Positions 1 to 10,262 of a DNA stretch of 64,000 nucleotides are shown piece after piece (position 1 is the first letter of the stretch; each line of letters opens with the position of its first letter). The DNA comes from Agrocybe praecox (taxonomy: Eukaryota > Basidiomycota > Agaricomycetes > Agaricales > Agrocybaceae). The stretch covers positions 1,810,501 through 1,874,500 of the forward strand of contig OZ024848.1 of NCBI GenBank assembly GCA_964017145.1, written 5' to 3'. Below the pieces are notes generated by a model that had not been told where the DNA came from, did no database searches, and saw nothing but the letters and a program-made list of their open reading frames with translations. The position numbers and the translations under genes are program-made.

Positions 1-105
1 ATTTCTCAAGTACTGATACCGAAAGTGGCGGAGTAAATATAACATGACATATATCAAGGCGTCATAGTTTTCTCTTTGCCCACCTGCTTTCCCAGCTTAT
101 TTATT

Positions 106-3100
106 ATGTCCTCGCCCATTTCAAATCTTCGTTCTCGTCTCAGCATCACAAGGAAAGAGTCGTACGCGTTCTCGCCCATGCCTCCCACTACCTCCCACAA
201 AACCTCAGCCATCGAGCGTTTGCCTTCATGCATCATCCAAGAAATTGGGAGACATAGCGATATCAAGAGTTTATTGCATTTGACTCTATGCGTGCGTCTC
301 CTTGTTCTTATACCAGTTGCTCATAACCTCAGTTTCATTTCACACAGTCGCGCCGCCTATCTAGGTTATTCACTCCAGCGCTGTACCACACCGTCTGCCT
401 TAAAACCAACAAACAATGCAAAGCCGGTCTCTTGTCGCTCTCACGGAAGCCGCATATATCACAGCATATCAGGGTTCTCGCGATCCATGTCAATGCGCTA
501 GAATGGACCGAGCATGGGGATGAAGTGGACGAAGATTTAGTGGCGGGGCTCGTTGCAAAGATGGCTGAGAGAAGAGGGTTGAAGTCCTTGGAGGCCTTTG
601 AATGGGACGGCATGGAAATGCCAGCTGACGAGCTTTGGGATGCATTGAAGACCTCGTGAGTGTTCTCTAACTATGATAGGAGGAGCGTGCCTGTTGAGCT
701 TAAGCCCGTCCACCCCTTTCTCTGCTCGCTTAGATGCCGCCACTTGAAACGGATCGCTACTAGCGTAGGGGAAGATGCACTTAATCCCTCTAGTCCGGTA
801 TGCATCAAGTTTTTTTTTTTTTTTTTTTTTGTTCGCACTTATCGCTCTTTCTCACCTTACCTCTTCATTCAGTTATGGGACTTCAACGATTTAAGGGCAT
901 TTTCGTTGAATGTTAAATGCCATTCATTGGATTGGTTATCAAGTACGTTATTTGTCGTCTTGATCGCGAGAATTCATTTCTTAGGAGTTACAGATGGACT
1001 ACCGCGAACCGAGAAACTACCCCGACGGTGCTGGGAAATGCTTCTCGAACGCTCTCCTCGTCTCGAAGAACTAAAAATCACCGGCACCGCACCTTCTCCC
1101 AGGGTCTTCGACATTAGACACATCACATCTGGGCGATGGAGTCGGCTCAAAACTCTCGTGCTCGGGGACATGGTCATGATTTCCACCTCCAGGGGAGAAG
1201 AACAAACCCGAAAAGACCATGCTGCATTTCAAGCATTCTTCGTCGCGCATCCCAAGCTGGAACGCATCATCCTGCAGCATGCTGGCGGGTCAGCGCACTT
1301 CCCACAGTCGTTTGCTCTTCCTGCGAGTGCGTTGCCGAATCTGCAGAGCTTCGGTGGTCCATTGAAATATGTGAGGACCCTGCCGTTCCCGCAGCGTCTT
1401 AGGGAGTTGACGTTGACGAGCCTGTACCACATGGCGAGCGCGTTCCCTCCAACATACGCACTCCTGCAGGAGCTCAGATGGCTGGAGAGCCTGAGCATCT
1501 GGATAGATCTCTCGTTCGGACGCGGGAGCTTGGGGCTTGGAGGAGAGACTAGTGCTGCTGCAGGCATGGGCATCGGCGGTGGTAGTTCTGCTGCCAACCC
1601 CACTGGACGTGCAGATGGGTACGACGACGTGCATATGCTGGAGAATCTTGTGCTTTGCAGGCCCGGGCTGAAGCACCTCGAGGTTTCCTGCTTTACCAGG
1701 CCGACATTTGCTATCGTGAGTGGTTTAAAAATAACTTTGTATGTATGTTCTTATTGACGTCATTTTATATCCCTATACAGCGAGATTTTTCCACCGTTAT
1801 ACAGGCTGCTGGACCTTCCTTATGTTCGTTTCGGTTGACGAAGGTGTACAAGTCCAATGAAGAAGATATGACGAGGACTGCTGAGAGGCTGGCTCGTGCG
1901 AATCCAGGGCTGAGGAGGTTCACGTTGAAGTCGACTCATGATAGTTGGCTGTCACCAGGTGGAGGGAGGGTTAAGTGTTTGGGGGTTTATGAAATGTTGG
2001 ATGCACCCAGTCCCGCTTACTCGAGTGGCGAGGAAGATGGAGCATCATTGCCAACGACAAATTCAACCCTCCTCGTGAACGAGTGGGGACAGAAGCACAT
2101 CACTGGTAAAGAATATGCGAGACATTTTGTTCATGTAGTGCAACCTCAGAAATCGAGTTATCTACCTTCGTCTTCATCACATTCCCCAACCTCGTCCCTC
2201 TCTATCTCTCCTGGTGGCTTGGCGACGAGCCCTTTCCCGCCTTCGAGTTGGCAAACTGTCGGTGGGGCCTTTGGGAAAATTAAAGGTCACAGCAGGAGAC
2301 CTAGTTCGGTTTCGGGTGTCTCGTCGGCTTCGGAGACTGCCCCTGATGAAGTGGATGCTGATGTTGGATCTATGACTTTGTCGAGGTCTACGTCGCTGAA
2401 GTGGACTTCTGGATGGAAGGCGGGAGGTGGTGGAGGAGGTGCTAGCGGGAGTGCGACTACGTCTGGAACGAGCACACCGAGCTCGATCAGGTCGAACTCG
2501 ATGAGTCTCGGCTCGCTTAGGAGGTTGAGCCTGAGGTTGACGGGCGGGAGGACCGGGAAAGAGAAAGAAAAGGAGAGGAGGGCGAGTTATTCGAATTCAG
2601 ATTTCCCCGTTCAAGATGCTGTGACCATGGAGAGGATCGTTTCTGGTCAAGTGGCTGGAGATGGCCCGATTGTCGATTCTCCGCACAGGCCCTCGATGTC
2701 TGCAGTGTCACCTTCACCTCCTGCTGGCTTTGGTATGGTATCGGAGTACAGGCGACACACGATACCCACCAATACTAGTGTCAGTGCACGATCTCAAATG
2801 GTGGGCAGGCGGCACGCGCATGTCCCGCATTCGACACCAGCACAGACGAACAATGGTCAGCAACAAGTGACGTTCGCGCCTTCTCAGCACTACCAGGGTC
2901 AGCGGCAGTACGAGCGAGAACGGTATAACAATAGCCAAAACCAAAATGACTTTGACGAGGGCGATTCTTCGCCGGGAAACGGACTCGGAAGAAGCGGCAG
3001 TTCGAGTACAAACACGACGCACCACGAGAGTACCTCATCCCATGGAGGGGTTACTTCTGCCTCCTCCGAGATGACTTCGGTTTCTTCTCATTCACATTCT

Positions 3101-3313
3101 TCGCAGTCACCTTCACCACCACAATCACAATCATATCATTACTTGCGTTCCCGTCAAAGCTTGGAGCCTGCATCTTCTGCACCTCGGGATATTTCAAGTT
3201 CCTCATCAAAGGCTGGTTGTGGAATCGACAAGCTAGCATTTTGGAAGAAATTCCATGCGCCAGATCGGGTGGTTGAAGGAACAAAGATGGTTGATGGTTT
3301 CGTTATGGTTTGA
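106..3313 (+). CDS. F-box-like / leucine-rich-repeat protein, intact, 6 exons
   Basis: My gene model joins exons 106-291, 348-655, 734-797, 873-942, 994-1715 and 1781-3313. All introns are GT..AG and the sum is 2883 nt (960 aa) without a stop. The ATG at 106 is the first in frame. Residues about 35-75 (IERLPSCIIQEIGRHSDIKS, then a Leu-rich stretch and LSRLFTPALYHTV) have the shape of a fungal F-box. The middle (exon 5) has leucine-rich segments such as LEELKITG and LRELTLTSLYH. The last ~450 residues are low-complexity Ser/Gly/His-rich with basic patches. F-box proteins of this type recruit substrates to SCF ubiquitin ligases through Skp1; that role is inferred. Intron 3 contains a run of about 20 T. 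This is the only intact copy in the window; at least six partial copies lie downstream. It sits ~860 bp upstream of the broken NWD1. Confidence 0.8.
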
Positions 3314-4172
3314 AAAAAGATGGAGGCGTAGGAGATTCGATACGACCATCACGACTGCGACAAAACAGCATTCATTCGGAAATCAAAATAATCAAGAAGA
3401 AAGAAAATCAATAATTGTATTTCTATCACATCAACGTTTCAACGTTTCAACGCCAAACTATGATAACTATATTATTATTCGATTCGCGTCGCCTTTCCTC
3501 CTTGCTCGTGTCTCGTTTCGTTCATCTCGTTATGTTCACATTATTAGAGTTCTGTTCTTTCTTTCTTCCTTTTCTCTCTCACGCTGCGTATAATGCCTTC
3601 ATCCTTCACTTTTCCATTTCTTTGACTCTCACGACATATCCATTCACTATATTACATATTAGACGACATCATCCAACATTCGCGCATTCATTCATATCGT
3701 TACCGAAACGTTTTTCCAAGATATATATCTCATCTTTTATGTATCGACTCCCTTCCACTCCTAGTATCGTACCTATATATCACTTCACTGTACATCAGCA
3801 GGCTACACTCAGCTCTTCTTTTTTTCCCTTCTACGACTCGTTAAGATATTGTATATTAGTTGGTTTTGTTTATACATGAATTCAATAAGAATGATTATAA
3901 CTTGGCGGGTCTGTTCTAACTTTTCATAGTCCGATTGAATCCCGCTTGATATAAGTAGATAGGCGACGCATAGGATGAGCAATAAAATCATAACAAATGA
4001 CCAAATAACGAACTTAACGATCCCACTAACCACTGCGCCAACACTTTAATTCTTTTATACAACCCGAGACGCGAATGGTATTCTTAAGTTGTGCGACAAG
4101 TGTGCGAATATGATCATTGAAGACTGCATCGCCTGTGGCAGTGGCAAGGGCAGTGGTTCAACGCAATCTTCA
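3314..4172. other. Intergenic spacer between F-box and NWD genes; repeated upstream of NWD2 and NWD3
   Basis: Pyrimidine-rich 3' flank of the F-box gene followed by the upstream region of NWD1. The same sequence recurs at about 12792-13675 and 42657-43194. Shared landmarks include TTTTCATAGTCCGATTGAAT at 3921 and CACTTTAATTCTTTTATACA just before the NWD start. Open frames here are repeated in the copies only because the DNA is duplicated. They are T-rich and not gene-like. Confidence 0.6.
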
Positions 4173-5303
4173 ATGTCCTCGTCTCGAGCACGGTCGAAAC
4201 GCGAATGGTTGAAGGGTTTATTCCATCGAGACTCCGCTGCCAATTCTACCAGCTCAATTCAAGGCCATGAACCAGCTGTGCCCAATGAACACTCGAACGC
4301 TGCCCAACCATTATTATAACTCAGGCGAAACTACTGCCAGAAACCTTGGGGATATCCGGAAGATTCGCACTGTCGATTCTGCCCAAAGTAGCGGGATGCA
4401 TTGAAGAAAATCCAGTAAAGATGGCTTTCAGTATATTGAAAGCCATCATGGAAGTGCGGAAAGTATGTTATGTTTTGGTAAAATACTAACTTGTCCCTTA
4501 ACTAACGATAACACTCTTCCTGGCAGGATATCAACAATAACGAAGATGAACTGCAAAGGGTTCTTGAAGAGACATTGCAGTTTCTCAGTACTGTATTCGC
4601 GAAAATGGAGGTGTCATCTAATCCACAGAGTGTCGTCAATCAATCAATTGAACAGTACAAAAGGTGTGCAATTTATAGCCAACGGAATACTTTACTTTAT
4701 CTGATCGCCGCCCAGAGACATCGGCGGGGAATTAGACAGAATAAAGACTCAACGACAGCCTCCACTCGACTGTATTTCATCAATTTGACTATGAAAACTA
4801 CAAGGGTCAGCTAAAGAATATTTCGCGAAAAATTGGAGGGGCGACAAGTAGGTTCAATGTGTGTATCTTTATCTTCGTTCCAATTGCCGCTTGGTCAATG
4901 TTTCACAGACAGCTATGGCGGGTACTACTGGGATAATGGTGGACAAATTACACGACATCAATTGAGTAAGTATATGGTCGTCCCTAAAAAAGTGTCTTAC
5001 TAATGACTAGGACTTTTCAGGACAAAGAGCTTCGCAGAGACTTACAGTCTTCCGAGATGGCTGACCATCGATTTGTCCACGACGGCAAAGGCGCATTGAG
5101 GCGTGAAGTTTACTCCAAGGGAACACGGGTCAATATCCTGAATGAAATATCGAAATGGGCCAACGATTCCTCCGAAGGCACTCCGCCTGTCTTCTGGTTG
5201 ACCGGTCAGGCAGGGTCGGGCAAAACGACTATTGCTGATACCATCACGAATATATTCACGGAAGGCACGGTGGACCCCTCTGGGAGCCAATTTTCTTTGC
5301 TCG
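4173..5303 (+). pseudogene. NWD1: truncated NACHT-WD40 pseudogene
   Basis: The exon plan matches intact NWD2 and NWD3 exactly: exons 4173-4462, 4527-4663, 4716-4858, 4919-4975 and 5021-about 5303. The lesions are clear by comparison. A 5 nt insertion gives a TAA at 4317-4319. A 2 nt deletion lies in exon 3 (143 nt instead of 145). The last codon of exon 4 is TGA (4973-4975), where NWD2 and NWD3 have CGA. The P-loop GQAGSGKTT is still readable in exon 5, but similarity stops abruptly near 5303, just after the FLCS motif. The rest of NACHT and all WD40 repeats are missing. NACHT-WD40 proteins are STAND ATPases acting as intracellular receptors in fungi. This copy cannot encode one. Confidence 0.88.
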
Positions 5304-6850
5304 AGCATTGCTGATCACTGCGAGTACATGGCGTATGAAATTAGCCTCGAAAGTTCTGGGCCGGACCAACGACAACAATTCAACTTGCCTAACTTCGTTG
5401 TGCCCACTGCCCATTCCCCTTCCTGCTTCATCAATGTCTTCTTCTCTTCCAGAGATCTCTTTCGCGGCACCCGTTAAGTATAGACGATGGACCCCAAAAT
5501 CTGCGTCATCATCACGCAGCGTATCATCGTTGGTCGCCATCCGTTCCTCTCCCTAACGAATGGTTCGCGTTCACCAACCAATGTACAGGGAAACCAGCTG
5601 AACCGGAATACGGAGCTGGAATCGCCTTACACTCAATACCACCCTTTGGATTTTCGAGTACCCTCAACCATTGCAATGAACAGCGTCAGTTTGATCAGAT
5701 GCCGGATGACGAGGACGTCGTGTTCAAGCAATTGGCCAAACCTTTCCTTACACAGTACACAGCTTCTGCGTCAGCGACGACGGCGATGGCGAACGAGAAT
5801 CCCCAGCATTAGAGTCAGATGACAACCTTCGCCACTCCAACACACCGAACAGCAACTTCCAATTCCCACTCAGATTCACTGTGCAGCCTCCATTCCCCGG
5901 TACATCGTCGACCCTCTTCAATGATAACGTTAACATCAACTCCACGACGACTAATGGTATAAACATCACTCCTAGGGGTCGTATGACCATCGGCGCGCGT
6001 CGTCTGCACAGCCCATTATGCGACAATCTTGGACGATGGATGAGACGTTCTGTGGATATGGCTTCCAGGATTCTAATGGGATAATGGAACGAGACCCGGA
6101 GCCGTTATCGGAGGTTAACGCGAAGTTTTTTGCAAAAGTGATTTTTCGTTCAGGAGTCCTCGCATTGTTGGTGGCAGTGGCAGTGGTGGTGGTGGAGGAG
6201 GTAGAGGAGCGTCTGTTAGACTTGGTTCTTCGCTGGACGAGCACGGGCTGCCGTTGACGTTGATGTCTTCGTCTACTGTTGCGGGGGGCGGATTTTGTCG
6301 ATCCCGCGACACCGTTGAGCGCTATTAATCCTCAAGTCCAGCCTCTATACCATTCGCACTCGCACTCGGGCGCCTAAACAGCTTTCGCCTAATATGGACA
6401 GCGCTGTGGTGCCTGCGATATACCCTACTTCTTCTGTATCGACATTAGCATCACCTTCATCAGCAATTGAATCCCTTGCGCCTTCCTCTTTCCACGATGC
6501 TGGTGATGCTCTTGCCCTTCCCATTGGCGCCGTCGATACGAATTCAACGTACGATATGGCCACGTACGTACAGTACGCCCACCACCAGCAGCAGCAGTTC
6601 GTAGGCATTTACGGTTCTCTTGGAGCTGCTTTTAGCGCTGAGAATTCCATGGGCCCTACTGGGATGAATATGGGGGTGGTGGGGATAACTGCGGCGTGGA
6701 TTCCTACCCGTCACCGTTCGGATCGCTGTATGATCTGCATTGTCTGCTGCTGCTGCAGCACGTACATGCCCATATCTGCCGCAGATGTTGATGGTGGTGC
6801 TTTATATATTGTGTCAGCGGAGGGTGCTACGAATGGTGTGTTCGCCTAGC
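5304..6850 (+). pseudogene. Low-complexity gene fragment joined to the NWD1 break, unrecognised
   Basis: The sequence changes abruptly at about 5304. Open pieces in shifting frames encode Ser/Pro/Gln-rich stretches. About 6394-6700 reads as Ser/Ala-rich protein with AHHQQQQF. After a frame change near the G-run at 6670 it continues as YPSPFGSLYDLH. About 6150-6260 has a Gly-rich tract (SGSGGGGGGRG). The composition resembles the disordered tail of a fungal transcription factor, but no DNA-binding domain is visible. Frame shifts and stops imply a decayed fragment. I cannot name the family. Confidence 0.4.
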
Positions 6851-7358
6851 CTTTGAATTTTTCGGCCTAATTAGATATCTGCATACCTCTTTTTTTTGTT
6901 CCTGTCGAACATTTCTCTATTTCTTTGTCTTCGTTCAGTCGCTTTTCCATTGTATGTCATGTATATGTGTTTACCCATACCCATTCACCTTGTGCATTAC
7001 ACATTCCTGAATTTCCATTGTGTAGTGTTACCGAGTCAGAGATATTCATCTCCATCATTCTTCACTTAATATTCTTTTCTTTCATACCTTGGTCCATCTC
7101 TAGCATGCATTTAACTGTATATATCCACCAAAATATCATGTAGCCTAACATTATCAACAAAGAACCAGTCTGTTTTGATAAAAACTGAAGGAAAACCAAA
7201 TCTGCCCTGTAGGATTTTACTCATGGAAAGGAACACAAGCATGTATCCACTCTAACAGACAAGAATAAAGTAACCAATGGCAACATAAGTATTTGGATGA
7301 GGACCACAAATAACATGTTAATTATGGGGAAACAATGGTTAAAACAAGAGGGAGCAAA
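6851..7358. other. No gene seen
   Basis: AT-rich sequence with only short chance frames, between the degraded fragment and the 3' end of the minus-strand heptad-repeat gene. No repeat or RNA structure stood out. Confidence 0.5.
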
Positions 7359-7967
7359 CTAGTCAATCGTCACACCAATCACTCCAGCAATCTGCCTTCG
7401 CCGAACCTGTACAATAGTGCCATTGGGTAGGACAGGGAGCCCTAGGCTTGCTGCTGAGGCAATACATTCATTGACTGGACAACAGCAAGGAGGAATGATA
7501 AGAAGTGTAAGGTGGTGGTTAAATTGATCACACTCACCAGTAAAGGTCAGAAGCTGGTCACGGGAGGTAGGATTTGGTTGAGCTAATGGCGGTGCCCAAC
7601 CATTGGCCATGGCAGTTGGATTGTAAAGTTGTCCACGGTTTCCAGCCTGTGCATTAGCTAAAAGAATCGGGAGCTGGTCAGACCGTTGGCGAAGCACAGC
7701 CACATTGGTGGCGGTCTGTTGTGTGATTGCCGTGAGATTGTTGATGGACACAGTGAGGTTGTTGATGGACCCAGTCAGGTTGTTGATGGACTCAGTCAGG
7801 TTGTTGACTATTGCATTGAGATTATTGACGCTCCCAGTCAGGTTGTTGATGGACACAGTCAGGTTGTTGACCGCTGCATTGAGATTATCGACGTTCCCAG
7901 TCAGGTTGTTGATGGACACAGTGGGATTGTTGACCATTGCAGCTGCATTTGGAGGAGGGGCAGCCAT
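7359..7967 (-). CDS. Asn/Leu heptad-repeat coiled-coil protein, 2 exons
   Basis: Exon 1 is 7967-7538 and exon 2 is 7474-7359. The intron 7537-7475 (63 bp) starts GTGAGT and ends CAG. Splicing gives 181 aa and joins LTFT to VNECIASAASLGLPVLPNG. The ATG at 7967 is the first in-frame Met; the frame is open a little further upstream but without an ATG. Residues ~12-81 are ten heptads of the type INNLTGS or VNNLNAA, with Ile/Val and Leu at the a and d positions, so a parallel coiled coil is expected. The C-terminal part has the RRRQIAGVIGV pattern I associate with uncharacterised Agaricomycete proteins of this layout. There is no signal peptide or membrane segment. Function unknown. Unlike its neighbours it is a single copy in this window and looks intact. 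Confidence 0.72.
   Translation of the reverse strand: MAAPPPNAAAMVNNPTVSINNLTGNVDNLNAAVNNLTVSINNLTGSVNNLNAIVNNLTESINNLTGSINNLTVSINNLTAITQQTATNVAVLRQRSDQLPILLANAQAGNRGQLYNPTAMANGWAPPLAQPNPTSRDQLLTFTGECDQFNHHLTLLIIPPCCCPVNECIASAASLGLPVLPNGTIVQVRRRQIAGVIGVTID
7725..7934 (-). repeat. 21 bp minisatellite encoding ten 7-residue repeats
   Basis: Ten in-frame 21 bp units in the coding strand of the heptad protein. The 21 bp period preserves the coiled-coil heptad, so copy-number change would lengthen the coil without frameshift. Confidence 0.85.
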
Positions 7968-8003
7968 TGTTGTAGGGACAAAGAAAGCTGCAGAGCCGCC
8001 CAC

Positions 8004-8540
8004 AGTTTTGTCAGCATTCCCACAGTTTTGTAAGCTGATCTGTACGTCATTGACAGGCGCCGATGAAATGAGCCTCGAATGAAATCCGGCAAGAAGCCTT
8101 CATATTCACGCTCCCTGGCAAGTTGTAAGCTGTTCTCACTTGTAAAAAAAAATGGTAAAGTGTAGAAATTGTATTCCTTACATGAGATAAATTATTTACC
8201 GTTTATTTTGCAACAAATCCGGTGTTTTTGTTCTTTTTCTGCGACCAAGTAGTACAAATGATAAATTGGACTTGTTGCGATGAAAATTTTGGGGAAAAAA
8301 GAACACGCAAGGGATTAATACTAAGGTTCAAATTCCTGGTCCGCCGAAGTTTCTGTAGATATCGAATTTTTAATGCCCAACGCACACTTGCTGCAGTGCT
8401 AGGTACATAAATATGACTCGTTCTAATCTTTCAGGTTTTCAGCATGGATACGGTGGGATGCAAGGAGACCCGCTGGCAAGTATAATGTGAATAGCACGGA
8501 CTCATCAAATACGGAAGCCACATGAACGCAGGGAGCTTTA
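8004..8540. other. No gene seen
   Basis: AT-rich upstream region of the heptad-repeat gene; only short chance frames. It presumably carries that gene's promoter, but no motif can be defended. Confidence 0.45.
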
Positions 8541-8925
8541 AAGAGAAAAGGACCTACATACATCTGGTGCTTGAGAAAGCTCTAAAGCTCGTCGACAGAG
8601 GCTTCAAGGTCCTCCTCGCGGACAACAAACGAATACGAGCTGCAGGCCACATCCTGTTCACAATGGCAGATGCGGTTTGACCTGGATGATGACTCTATAA
8701 TCACATCGTCGCTGTGAATTTTACCCGTTTACCGTTGTCTGAACGATGAAGTCCGAACCGAAAATGCGAGCAAGCGTGCACGCGGACTGCTCGGCGCTAA
8801 GTTTTTCCGGCGCTTTTAGGAGCCAAACTCGAGTCCTACAGGCTACGATGATGACCTGGTAGGCTTCACCTCTGTTCGTGACGGTGTTGGCGAGTCTTTA
8901 GATAAGCGGACAAAATTTCAGTTCT
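8541..8925. repeat. Duplicated spacer, second copy near 49.19-49.53 kb
   Basis: Near-identical to about 49190-49530 over long runs (for example around AAGCTCGTCGACAGAGG and ATGCGAGCAAGCGTGCACGC). The match breaks at ~8925, where F-box gene sequence begins, while the other copy continues without it. No coding content recognised. Confidence 0.75.
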
Positions 8926-9466
8926 GCTGCCAATGCCACTGGATGCGCAGATGAGTATGACGACGTGCATATGCTGAAGAACCTTGTGCTTTGCAGGCCC
9001 GGGCTGAAGCACCTCGAGGTTTCCTGCCTTACCAGGCCGATATTCGCTATTAAAGGACACAGCAGGAGACCTAGCTCAGTTTCGGGTGTCTCGTCGGCTT
9101 CGGAGAATGCCCCTGGTGAAGTGGATGCTGAGCGCTGATGTTGGATCTACGAGTTAGTCGAGGTCTGCGTCGCTGGAGTGGACTTCTGCATGGAAGGTGG
9201 GAGGGGCTGCTAGTGGAAGTGCGACTACGTCTGGAACGAGCACACCGAGCTCGATCAGGTCGAACTCGACGTGTCTGGGCTCGTTTAGGAGGTCGAGGTT
9301 GAGGTTGACGGGCGGGAGGACCGGGAAAGAGAAAGAAAAGGAGAGGAGGGCGAGTAATTCGAATTCGGATTGCCCGTTCAAGATGCAGTGACCATGGAGA
9401 GGATCGTTTGACTAGAGATGGCCCGACTGTCCATTCTCCGTACAGTCCCTCGATGTTTGCAGTGCC
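8926..9466 (+). pseudogene. F-box/LRR gene fragment (internal, deleted)
   Basis: It matches the intact gene at about 1585-1712 (exon 5 end, GLKHLEVSC motif). It then jumps directly to the part starting at about 2281 (GHSRRPSSVSGVSSASE), losing intron 5 and ~570 bp. Extra bases and stops break the frame near 9130. It is flanked on both sides by the spacer duplicated at 49 kb, so it was inserted into, or replaced part of, that spacer. Confidence 0.8.
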
Positions 9467-10262
9467 TGCGGCTGTCGCGTTCATGACTCTGACCGATGCC
9501 AAGTTGTATTCTTTGTTCACGCTCCCTGGCTTCTCTATCCATTAATCGTCCCTCCGCCTCTTGCCTCCCTCCCTTGTTTACTTTCATCAATAACCACCAC
9601 TACCCTCACTCTCCATTCTGTGACGTAGTGCTTGCCTTCTTTCTTCCTTTTCTGCCCCTGTCGTGCTCTTCTTTCCATCCATCCTCTTTCCTATCTTCCC
9701 AAATGTTTTCGCGGTGTCAGTTCCTTCTCTTGCTCTATATCTTATATCTGCATAACATTGACGGATCTTCGAACGACATAAATTGTAACGCTAGGGGCTC
9801 CCTGCGCCACGCCACGCCTCAATTTTCTCGTTTGCCCTTCGCTTTCGTGTTCACCTCACTCGTCGCTCTCGCTCCGTCTGTGGTCAACGGTCTCTCGAAC
9901 CCTCTGCTGTCGCACTCCGCTGCTTCCCATTTGCGGTACCCATGGGCTCGCGTTCACCGAACACGCTGTTCTTTTTTCGCTCTTGGTCAATTTACTTGCG
10001 ACTTTGCCTTCTCTTTCCTATCGTTTTATTCCATAGTTGTGTTTTTTTCCCCAAATGCCCACCCCACCTATGTACCTTTCATCATGACGATACATGTAAT
10101 CTGTGGTCCAACCCAGATATCGCTTGAGATATACCCGTTTGCTGACGTACATATTTTCCATCAATTTTGCGTCTCCGTCGCTTCCGCTTTTGTTCGCTCT
10201 GTTTCCCTAAGGACGACGAAGGGGAGGCGTAGGTGGTGGAAGGATGTTGGAACTTGGAAGTA
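9467..10262. repeat. Duplicated pyrimidine-rich spacer, second copy at 49.76-50.29 kb
   Basis: Strong match with about 49758-50290, for example the stretch around TTTTCGCGGTGTCAGTTCCT in both. A 255-codon open frame (9496-10263) runs across it. It is T/C-rich, hydrophobic by composition and not preserved in the second copy, so I do not call a gene. Confidence 0.65.

Noticed and set aside
3415..3879. 154-codon frame recurring at 12751-13332 and 42400-42912
   Set aside because: Recurrence is explained by duplication of the F-box 3' flank; frames differ between copies by indels that are not multiples of three.
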